Positions 55,000 through 64,000 of a DNA stretch of 64,000 nucleotides are shown here, piece by piece. Position 1 is the stretch's first letter. Every line of letters begins with the position of its first letter. A program made the position numbers and the translations under genes. The stretch covers positions 10,943,001 through 11,007,000 of the forward strand of contig JAITYX010000002.1 of the NCBI GenBank assembly GCA_021018815.1, in the 5' to 3' direction. The notes below the pieces were generated by a model that searched no databases, was not told where the DNA came from, and worked only from the letters and a program-made list of their open reading frames with translations. This DNA comes from Talinum fruticosum. Its lineage: Eukaryota > Streptophyta > Magnoliopsida > Caryophyllales > Talinaceae.

Positions 55000-56149
55000 C
55001 TTACCTTAAAATAAGTGGGGGTATTTATTCCTCATATCTTCCTCGCTTTCCCATGTGGCTTCGAGGACGTATGGTTAGTCCACAGTACTTTCACCAAAGG
55101 AATGCTCTTATTGCGGAGTTTCTTGACCCTATAGTCCAAGATCCGCACTGGTTGCTCCTCATATATTAAATTTTCAGAAATTTCGAGGGGTTCCGTCACA
55201 ATGTTATGGCTTGGGTTAGGCATATACTTTCGAAGTCGTGAAACATGGAAGACATCATGCACATGCTCGAGTTCGGATGGTAAGGTTAACTTATAAGCCA
55301 CTCGGACTCAATTTCTCTATGATCTCATACGGTCCGATATATCTAGGACTTAGTTTTCCTTTGACATTGAACCGTCTCGACTCCTTTCACAGGGACACTT
55401 TCGTAAATACTTTATCTCCTACCTCAAATTCCAATGGCCTCCTTCTTTTATCTCGCATAGCTCTTTTGTCGGCTTTGGGCTGCCTTGATGTGTTCCTGAA
55501 TCTTCCTAACCTTTTCGGTTGTTTCTTGGATCAATTCAGGACCTAATATCAATGCTTCATCCAGCTCGCTCCAACATAACGGAGTTCCGCACTTTCTTCC
55601 ATATAATGCCTCAAATGGGGCCATCTTAATAGTGGCTTGGTAACTCGTTATTGTAGGAGAATTCTACCAATGGTAAGTCATCTTCCCATCTCCCTTGAAA
55701 ATCAAGTACACATGCTCTTAACATATCTTCTACGATTTGATTTACCCTCTCGGCTTGCCCATCTGCTTTCGGGTGGTATGAATCGCTGAAATTTAATTTG
55801 GTTCCAAACGCCCGTCGTAAAGCCCGCCAAAACGTGCTTGGAACCTTTTGTCCCTATCGGATATGATATCCTTAGGTATTCCATGTAATCTCACCACTTC
55901 CTTGACATATAATTGTGCTAGCCTCTCCACATTCCAGGTGTCATGTATTGGTATGAAATGCGCAGATTTAGTAAGCCTGGTCGACAATAACCCAAATAGC
56001 ATTTTTCTTCGAAGCGTAAGGGGTAATCCCATAACAAAGTCCATTGAAATTGAGTCCCATTTCCAAGTAGGTATCTCTAAGGGTCTCAACTCGCCCACGT
56101 GGCGTTGATGTTCAGCCTTAACCATTTGGCAAGTTAAGCACTTATCCAC
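55000..56149 (-). pseudogene. Retroelement integrase and chromodomain-like C-terminus (frameshifted)
   Basis: At 56149-55793 the minus strand reads CLTCQMVKAEHQRHVG (end of the HHCC zinc region), MDFVMGLP, TKSAHFIP and ISDRDKRF (integrase core with the first two catalytic Asp). The Glu part lies in a broken stretch. At 55301-55032 there are FHVSRLRKYMPNPSH and PVRILDYRVKKLRNKSIPLV followed by KVLW, the terminal part with a chromodomain-like fold that steers chromoviruses to heterochromatin. Several frame changes separate the two pieces. Confidence 0.85.
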
Positions 56150-56399
56150 ATATTCTCGCGATGTCCTTCTTCATGTTATTCCACCAAAAATATTGCCTCA
56201 AGTCCTCGTACATTTTTGTTCCTCCTGGATGTACTCGAGTATCGGGTATTATGAGCTTCCTCAAGAATCTTTCTCTTCAATTCTTCTTTATTCGGTACAC
56301 ATAACCGGTTCGAAACCTTAGAGTTCCATCTTCACGTATTTCGAACCCGGGGATTTTCCCTTTTAATGTTCTCGTTTAATCCTTTCCAAATCAACATCT

Positions 56400-57836
56400 T
56401 CATTTTGGCCTATTTGGATTTCTTTCATTATAGTAGGTTGTACCTCTATTCCTGCCAGGAATCCATCTAGGTGTCCCTCTCGAGACTAATTCAACATTCA
56501 TATTCTCAAGGTCCTGTAATACCCCGGGTTGAGTTACTATCATCGCGTTCAAACCGTGTTGTGTCTTTCCGCTCAATGCATCAGCCACGACATTGGCTTT
56601 CCCTGGATGGTATTGTATTTGTAAGTCATAATCCTTAAGTAACTCCAACCAGCGGCGTTGCCTTAAATTGATTTCCTTTTGGGTAAAAATGTACTTTAAG
56701 CTCGATGATCAGTATAAATCTTACAAGTTGCCCCATATAGGTAATGCCTCCAAATTTTTAGAGCAAATACAACAGCAGACCAATTCCAAATCATGGGTTG
56801 GATAATTCCTTTCATATGGTTTGAGTTGTCGGGATGCATAAGCTATGACCCTGTCATCCCGCATTAACACGCATCCTAACCCATTTTTAGAGGCATCACT
56901 ATAGACAAGTGTACTCTTTACCTTCAACTGGTAAGGTAAGAATAGGGGCTGTGGTTAACCTTTTCTTCAACTCCCGAAAGGCCTCTTCACACTTATCTCG
57001 ACCACGTAAATTTTGTTGTTTTCTTCAACAAATTGGTCAATGGTGTAGCTATCTTCGAGAAATCTTGTACAAATCTCCTATAATATCCTGCCATCCCAAG
57101 AAAACTTCTCACTTCGTAACATTGGTTGGTCTAGGCCATTCGGTTACCGCCTTCACTTTGTGAGGGTCGACCTTAATCCCTTCTTTAGACACAACGTGCC
57201 CTAAAAATGCCACCTCTTCTAACCAAAATTCACATTTTTGTAATTTAGCATACAGTTGGTGTTCTCTCAAGGTTTGCAATGCTATCCTTAGATGCTCAAG
57301 CATGTTCTCCCTTATCTTTAGAATATATGAGAATGTCATCAATAAATACCACCACAAATTTATCCAGATAAGGCCCGAAAATTCTGTTCATGAGATCCAT
57401 GAATGCAGCAGGGGCATTGGTAAGTCCAAAAGGCATCACCGTATACTCATAATGCCCATACCTGGTTCTAAAGGCAGCTTTGGGGATATCTTCCTGTTTA
57501 ATTCTAAGTTGGTGATACCCGTATTTCAAGTCTATCTTCGAAAACACTCCAGCCCCTTGCAGCTTGATCAAACAAATCGTCGATTCTAGGTAGGGGATAT
57601 TTATTCTTGACAGCTTATCTTGTTCAACTCCCTATAATCCACACATAATCTCAAGGTTCCATCCTTCTTTTTCACAAATAGGACTCGGAGCTCCCCAAGG
57701 CGACACGCTCGGCCTAATGAATCCTTTTTGTAGCAATTCATCAAGTTGGGCCTTTAACTCTTTAAGTTCTGCTGGGGCCATTCTATATGGTGCTTTAGAG
57801 ATAGGTTGTGCGCCGGAATTAGTTCAATTTCAAAAT
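56400..57836 (-). pseudogene. Retroelement reverse transcriptase and RNase H (frameshifted)
   Basis: The reverse transcriptase includes [35 protein letters not shown] and the catalytic FIDDILIYS (57346-57320), then [16 protein letters not shown]. RNase H follows with [23 protein letters not shown] and, near 56600, [13 protein letters not shown]. The frame changes at least five times by single bases (for example near 57296-57310 and 57560-57571), so no complete polyprotein can be read. Confidence 0.9.
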
Positions 57837-58549
57837 CAATCTCCCTTTGAGGAGGTAGGCCAGTAGATCCTCAGAAATACATCCGGAAACTCACATACTA
57901 TAGGTATATCTTCTATGTTTATCTTATCCTTCCTATCCTCAGTAACATAACATAGGTATCCCGTACAACCATGTCTTAATAGTTTGTTAACCTTCATAAC
58001 CGAAATTACAGAATATTTCTTTGTATCTTTTTCACCATGAAAGCATATTTCCTTCCCTCTTGGCCCCTTTAAAATAACCGTACCACCTTTACAATCTATT
58101 TTCGCTTCATGAGTTGCCAACCAATCCATTCCTAGAATTACATCAAATTCTGAAAGGTCTAATTGGATTAAGTTTACAGGAAGCGACTCTCCGCTTATGA
58201 CTAGGGGTACACGTTGGTAGAGAATCAAACATTCTACTACTTTTCCGTTTGGTAACCCAATGTGACACTCAATTGGAGTTTTATGATTTTCTAAATGTAG
58301 CTGGGAGGCAGCCTGGGTAGATATAAATGAATGGGTAGCACCCGAATCAAATAAAACATAAAAAGGCTTTGAGTTTAGAAAGAGTGTACCAAGTAACAAC
58401 CGCTCCCGAGGCAGCCGCTTCCTTCCCTGTTCATTACGTATGCTCGCCCTACGGTCACCGGTTTTGGGGGTGGTGCAAGTCCCCGACGTGGCGGCATCGG
58501 GGCCTCGCAGCTTCCCTTTTCTACAGACTTTGCGTCTTTTTGGGCACAC
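57836..58549 (-). pseudogene. Retroelement protease region
   Basis: A 237-codon open stretch with the aspartic protease motif FDSGATHSFIS (Asp-Ser-Gly at about 58348-58340), IGLPNGKVVECL and DVILGMDWLATH. Its last codons, after IVCEFPDVF, leave the frame of the reverse transcriptase that should follow. Confidence 0.88.
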
Positions 58550-58559
58550 GTTTATTAGA

Positions 58560-59530
58560 TGTTCGGGCTACCGCACCAAACACACTTATTGGTACCAATG
58601 CGACATTCCGGTGTGGTATGATTGGTCCGGCCACACTTGCTACAGGGTTCCGGGGCAGCTACAAGTACGGCTCTTGCTAAAGCCAGTAGCAGGTTTCTTT
58701 TGAGCTATACCCTCACTTGTATTGTCCCCTTTCCTCTTCAGGTTCCCGTGGTTGAAGGTCCTTAATTCGCTCTTAACTCGCTCAACCTCTGCAGCCTCTC
58801 TCATACAGCTTCTTGATAATCTTTGATAGGTTGACCAGCAAGCTGATGTCGAATATAGTGGGCCAAGCCTTCCTCGAATCTTAACATCTTCATTCTTTCA
58901 GTAGCTACAAAATCCGGGCAAATCTAGATAGCTTCATGAATTGACTCGCATACTCGCGTCACTGTCATGTTATTATTCATTCTCAGCTCCGTAAACTCTT
59001 TTTCTTTCCGACGTCTGACCGAGGTTGGGTAGAACTTTGCTCTCAGCTCTTCTAGAAATTTCTCCCAAGTCAACTCACAACCTCGAAATTTGTTTTTCGT
59101 TGTGCTCCACCAAATATCTCGCTTCACTAGTCGGTAATAAGTCCCTATATTGACCCTTTTTTCTTCAGGGACCTCAACGATCGCAAATATCTTTTCCATC
59201 TCTCTAATCCATTCTTCTAACTCCACCGGTTCGACTTTCCCGTCGTAAGTCTTAGGATTGCGTCGAGCAACTCTATCGCCTAACTTGTCAAGCTTAGAAG
59301 TGGATTCAACAAGCGTAGGGGAATCCTTTTCATTAACTCTGTTACTAAATTTCTCCAAGTAGTCCGGGTCATTAGGGTCAGTGGAACCCCCGAGGACACA
59401 GAGTTGGGTCTCACCACGGCTTTGCTGTGGGTTGGGAGGAGTTTCCAGTGCTCGGGTCTTTACTACCTTGATCGTTGCCCACGTGTGTCGCCACATTCCG
59501 AGTGATGTTGTTACTTTCCGCCTCGGACAT
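58560..59530 (-). pseudogene. Retroelement gag with CCHC zinc knuckle (frameshifted)
   Basis: A start at 59530 (MSEAESNNITRN) leaves frame after about 39 codons. The main gag part (to 58924) has VELEEWIREMEKIF, LTWEKFLEELRAKFYP and RRRKEKEFTELRM, typical of plant Ty3/gypsy gag. A canonical C-x2-C-x4-H-x4-C knuckle (58644-58603) is followed by the start of a second one (CVWCGS) that is lost to a one-base frame change near 58573. Confidence 0.85.
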
Positions 59531-59550
59531 GCTGAATCACATAAATACAA

Positions 59551-61374
59551 ATTTGCTTAATAATGTCCACATATATGTACATATATATATACATGTTTTT
59601 CCTTCAAAACAAAATGTTACCTACTCAAAACATCACATCATTTAGTTAAAACTATTCTCATTGCACTTACATACACAAACAAAGATCAAAATAACATGTT
59701 AGATTTCACCCCGCAACATCCACCATAGATTAAGTTTTGTACTTTTCTCCCCCTTCTTGTCCTTCCTTCTATCCAAAAGAGATCATAGTTAGCCCTAATC
59801 GAAGTCGCCTGGTAACCCCAAAATTAGGCGACACCACCGTTTAAGTTAGGTTGGTTGGCCTCGTCATATGTACATACATCATTTATACAAACATACCCAA
59901 AAATTATACCAACCCTAGACTATCGCCCTATATATACAAGTTCCCAACAAAACGGAGCCTCGAGTCACAACACTAGTGACCTCGCGTAGGGTCGATATCC
60001 GAGTCCCATTAGTCTTCGTCGGCCTCGAATCCGAGCTGATATAGATCAACTCTACGTCACCTTGGTCCTCTCCTCCGCTCCCATACTCCCGTATCTCGTG
60101 GTCCTCTTCCGCATCAACCTCCTCGTCCGAGCTTAATATGACAAGCTCGGGCGACTCGGTATGTTTATAACAACATGAACTCCTCCATAATCCTCGTGGC
60201 CGTCACACGGATCGTGCATGGGCTCAACTCCCGTGCTATCCTCGGAATCCGACCGCGGAGGGAAAGCGGGTGGTCGCTGGGGACCAGTGCGGTGGGGGTG
60301 ATGGTGATCCCTCTACAGTGCTCAGGTGAAGGAGGAGGTGATGGGTCGTGCAAGAGGGGAAAGAAAAACTGTAATGTCTCGTAATTAACCCCCTATGCTC
60401 CGCATTCTCTCTAACTAGGAGTTCATTGGTAATGGTGGCCCAAATTCCCCGTATTTGAAATCTAGCCGTGTCGGCTCCAGTGGTCCCCCGTCACCATGAA
60501 GTCATGATATCGAGACCTAAACTCATCCCACGGGGCTACAGTGGCAGTGGACCACGAAGCCGACGTGCTCGCACAAGTGAACCGTGAAACTCGATAAAGG
60601 GTCTTGCATATGTTCTAGCATGCTAGCATAAAGATGAGATATGTGTGCAGCCACGAGGGTGCCTCGGTAGCATGTAGACAAGCATAGGGATCCAAAGGAG
60701 CTCCCGCATGATTCATCTAAACAAGCAAAGAAAACCATCTCGAACCAACCGGGGTTTATAGATCTTCAATAAATAACATAATCGATAATCATATAATTGT
60801 CCACAACATCAAATCGCGACACTTTAAAATTCTATATGTTAGTTTATCAATCTCCGAAACTTTCATCGCTTGAAAATCCTCTATTAAAGGAAGACCCAAG
60901 GCTTATTCGAGCGTCGCTTCGCTTTCTAATTCCAACTTAAAGGTAATAAAGGAAATTTTCTAAAAGAGTTCGATATTTTTCTAAAAATTTCGGCAGAGTT
61001 TTGTTTGTAATATGGTCTATCCCCTAAACTCACGGCCTTAAAATCCCGCATAAAAACACAATATCACTCAACGAGCCACACGCTCGGAGTACATAACTCA
61101 ACGGCCACACGCCGGAGTCCAACCAATATACATTAGAGTTGGAAACAACATAAATAATCCATAATGCATCCGAAACAAATTATATGAACTTAATTACAAG
61201 CCGCAAAACTTAAAAGCATAGAATGGGCATGTCAGCGACTTAAGTCAATCCAATATTAACTATACTACATCCGCAAGTCCTAAAACGACAATTTGAGTAA
61301 ACAATAGCCACGTAATCTTCCTAAAGGTCAAACCCCGACACCTTAGGATCCTATTGCTCACAAGTGATTTCTAA
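59551..61374 (-). other. Long leader between primer site and gag
   Basis: About 1.8 kb separates the primer site from gag. On the minus strand at about 60160-59990 it reads an acidic stretch (ESPELVILSSDEEVDAEEDHE, then YISSDS). Just upstream are frames rich in Pro and Ser. No known domain was recognised, and no complete ORF can be drawn. Confidence 0.5.
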
Positions 61375-61394
61375 ACCCGGCTCGATACCACAAC
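61375..61394 (-). other. Primer binding site, initiator Met tRNA type
   Basis: Directly inside the 5' LTR the minus strand reads GTGGTATCGAGCC. This matches the usual TGGTATC-GAGCC tRNA-iMet complement of plant Ty3/gypsy elements except for one missing A. Confidence 0.75.
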
Positions 61395-63625
61395 CGTAAC
61401 GCCCCAGCTACCGTCACCGAATAATTCCCTAATCCGAGAATATTAGGTAAGGTCGCAGTGAAGTAAATAGTCGAAGGCGTTACGCCGTCCTAACGAAAGG
61501 ACAAGGCTAGCTTAAAATACCATAATAAACGAGTGTCTAGTGGTTATGCCTCCGTCGTGTCGCAGGTGGCACCTTGACAACTTGAGTAGCCAATTCCAAG
61601 CATGGTTTTGCTACGTATTTACAAACCTTAGTGACCATTACAACGGAATATAATAGGAAATACACTTTGCTAAATCACAACCCGAAGTCAAACCCAAAAT
61701 TAACGAGGATGAGCGTCACTCGTGAGCATCTAGTCCAACATAGAACAATGGCAATGGAATATCCAGCTAAGTCCTGCTCCCGTCAGGCTTCTTATGCAAT
61801 GGGTCGTTCATCGATGCTTTTCCTAAAAACAAAACATCAAAATAATTCAAAGAATGAGTCGAACTCGAGTACGAACATTCCCGCACAGTAAAATAGTTTT
61901 GAAACATATTGATTGAGCGCGCGCATTTCAATTCATTTTAGTTTGAAATCGGGGAGAGAGTATAAGTAAAATTGCTTACGGTTATTATCCGGAAGTGGAA
62001 CCCCTTGGTAATTGATACGATCGTTGAACAGGTGTCACCCCGGCCGATCGATAACCCGAGTTGACGCCGCGCGGTATAATTGGCGGGCCTAAGCCCTTGG
62101 TAATTGATAATTGGGCGGGGACCACTTAATTAGGTGGCAAAACTTGCCTTGTAAATGATTCATTATTACTTGCATATATGAGAAATGTTAAAATTTGATG
62201 AAACATGTGAGTTTTCGAAAGGTACGAGCAATGAACGTACTCGAACCGAGATTGTTTGCTTTCTCCCTTTTTATGAAAATTTAAGTTGTTAGCTTTCCAG
62301 CAACCGAAGTGGCCTCGGTTCGTTTCAAATAGATTTCCCTTGTTAATAATGTTTTTCTTGAGTTTTAATGCTTGAGTTCGTATAATCGCTGGTAATTTGA
62401 TTTACTTTCTTTATTTGTTATGTAATCGATTAAACTAAGATTTTTGTTACTCAACTCCCTTGCACTAATTCTGTGTAGACCATTATTGAGTACGTACTCG
62501 ATAAAGTAGTCGACTAGATTTAGCAATGGTATTCGCACGATGTGATGCGTTACGGACTCAAATTAAGAATTGAAATTACACATATACATGTATATATATA
62601 TACTTATGCATGTATACAAGTACCTAAACACTTCATAGTTAATATTGTTATTATTATTATTGCCGTTGTTATCGTTATAAATAGATGCAACTAATTCGAT
62701 TAATTATCTAAGGCTAACTTATCTTCGACCCTTATCCCTAACGTAATTTCTTTATTTCTCACTTCATCGAGTTCAAACCCATATCTAAGTGATTACTCAA
62801 CCTACCAATGCCTTTCCACATAGAGGCTTCACAATTAACCATGTTGCTCAAATTCATACATATATCAACTTAAGGTCGAGGCATTACTTCCCCACAACTC
62901 ACATTCGCAATCACAACTACGCATGCTTGACATTTGAACTATTTTCTCGAATTTCTGCGAGTTACACATTAGCCAGCTCAACCTATTCATATACTCGCCC
63001 TACGTTTGCTCAATACAGCTCATTCTCCAAAATCTCGGAATTCATCCAATACTCAATTAAATAACTAAACATCCCTAATTTCGTTCTCTACATTATAATT
63101 TCTCAATAACAGCTTTCATTCCTTCACATTTGTACATAATCAATCCATCAAAACCACAACTCCACCATCCACACCAAATCAAATTTCACAAAATCGATCT
63201 TCAAATTCACTCAACACATACTTCTAAGTCATATGCTTCGATTTATAGCTACAATTGCCTAAATAAATCGAAACTTGCTAATTTAGGGTTTAGCATGTTT
63301 ACCTTCGATTCGAAGAGGGGAAGTTCAGGAGGATGAGCGGAAGGCGGCGGTGGACGGCGCCGCACCGGCAACCACCTTGCAGAGGCGGCGACCAGCTCCG
63401 GCGGCGCTGCGGCTGGGGTTGGCTGCCAAGCGAGCCGCGGCGAGGAGTCCCGCAGTGCCTAGCGGGAGGAAGGGAGAGGCAGCGAGCGCGAGAGAGGGAG
63501 GAGGCGAGAGAGGGAGGGACGGGGACGACCGGCGCCGGTCTTCCGCCGGCGTCGCCACTGTGGCCTGGCCGGAGGGAGTGCCGCGAGGGAGGGAAGCGGG
63601 GAACGGGAGGGCGGGGAAGCAGGGG
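61395..63625 (-). repeat. Right LTR (5' LTR), truncated
   Basis: Begins CGTAACGCCCC, so the expected TG is CG. The inner about 510 bases are diverged from the left LTR. From about 61907 to 63624 the two are nearly identical. The match stops at gggaagcaggg near 63624; the last about 430 bases of a full LTR (poly(T), (TTA)n and the outer GTTACA end) are absent. Confidence 0.8.
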
Positions 63626-64000
63626 ATAATCGAATTAGTTGCATCTATTTATAACGATAACAACGGCAATAATAATAATAACAATATTAACTATGAAGTG
63701 TTTAGGTACTTGTATACATGCATAAGTATATATATATACATGTATATGTGTAATTTCAATTCTTAATTTGAGTCCGTAACGCATCACATCGTGCGAATAC
63801 CATTGCTAAATCTAGTCGACTACTTTATCGAGTACGTACTCAATAATGGTCTACACAGAATTAGTGCAAGGGAGTTGAGTAACAAAAATCTTAGTTTAAT
63901 CGATTACATAACAAATAAAGAAAGTAAATCAAATTACCAACGATTATACGAACTCAAGCATTAAAACTCAAGAAAAACATTATTAACAAGGGAAATCTAT
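62329..64000. repeat. Inverted repeat: LTR segment and its reverse complement at the window end
   Basis: Bases 63626-64000 are the reverse complement of 62329-62703. I found one mismatch by eye over about 375 bases (ccaacg against ccagcg). The spacer is about 920 bases. The arm may continue beyond the window. Confidence 0.9.

Larger units (their letters stand above)
52263..64000 (-). mobile_element. Ty3/gypsy LTR retrotransposon, chromovirus lineage (Tekay/Del-like), damaged
   Basis: Minus-strand element with 3' LTR on the left (52263-54936), internal part 54937-61394 and 5' LTR on the right (from 61395). The order gag, CCHC knuckle, protease, reverse transcriptase, RNase H, integrase, chromodomain-like end is that of Ty3/gypsy chromoviruses. 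The phrases [28 protein letters not shown] and PVRILD..V..LR point to the Tekay/Del clade (inference). LTR ends are TGTAAC...GTTACA. A purine tract precedes the 3' LTR, and a tRNA-iMet-type primer site follows the 5' LTR. Every coding domain is interrupted by one-base frame changes. The target duplication cannot be tested because the outer end of the right LTR is missing or rearranged (see 63626-64000). Confidence 0.9.

Noticed and set aside
57302..57589. 95-codon plus-strand ORF in the retroelement
   Set aside because: It is the antisense shadow of the reverse transcriptase on the minus strand.

Overview
The window looks like nuclear DNA of a eudicot plant. Introns are GT-AG and AT-rich, spacers are long and AT-rich, MITEs and microsatellites are common, and a Ty3/gypsy retroelement fills the right end. 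Eight protein-coding genes are supported, all plant families.

Layout. 1-8.8 kb: AT-rich spacer with one Stowaway-like MITE. 8.9-11.7 kb: Aux/IAA gene of the IAA6/IAA19 type (+). 12-19 kb: spacer with MITEs, a decayed RNase H fragment and a probable old LTR-element relic. 19.1-20.2 kb: a second Aux/IAA gene, best matched to IAA15 (+). 22.5-23.3 kb: intronless GT-A-type glycosyltransferase gene (+), frameshifted by one base as given. 25.7-27.6 kb: tandem pair of two-exon genes for 56-58 residue cysteine-rich, CYSTM-like peptides (+). 28.9-33.0 kb: D-glycerate 3-kinase GLYK (-, 12 exons). 36.3-40.9 kb: aromatic aminotransferase VAS1/ISS1 (+, 9 exons). 42.1-47.7 kb: katanin p60 KTN1 (+, 7 exons). 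47.7-52.3 kb: spacer with a minisatellite-like array and a SINE-like relic. 52.3-64.0 kb: chromovirus-type Ty3/gypsy element on the minus strand with 2.7-kb LTRs. The right LTR breaks off into an inverted copy of part of itself that runs to the window end.

From memory, IAA15-GLYK-VAS1-KTN1 matches Arabidopsis chromosome 1 (At1g80390, At1g80380, At1g80360, At1g80350). The block is therefore probably conserved microsynteny, with the glycosyltransferase and peptide genes lying between IAA15 and GLYK and CYCA2;4 (At1g80370) absent. Functionally it combines auxin repressors, an enzyme that removes the auxin precursor indole-3-pyruvate, the last enzyme of photorespiration, and a microtubule-severing ATPase. 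I see no evidence that these form one pathway unit.

A recurring oddity: four of the eight genes (IAA15, the glycosyltransferase, GLYK, KTN1) each lack exactly one base, in or next to a G or C run, and the retroelement has many similar one-base changes. This looks more like consensus error than real decay, and it will mislead automatic gene callers. I found no CRISPR array, no intact tRNA or rRNA gene, and no clear evidence of a wholly new system.
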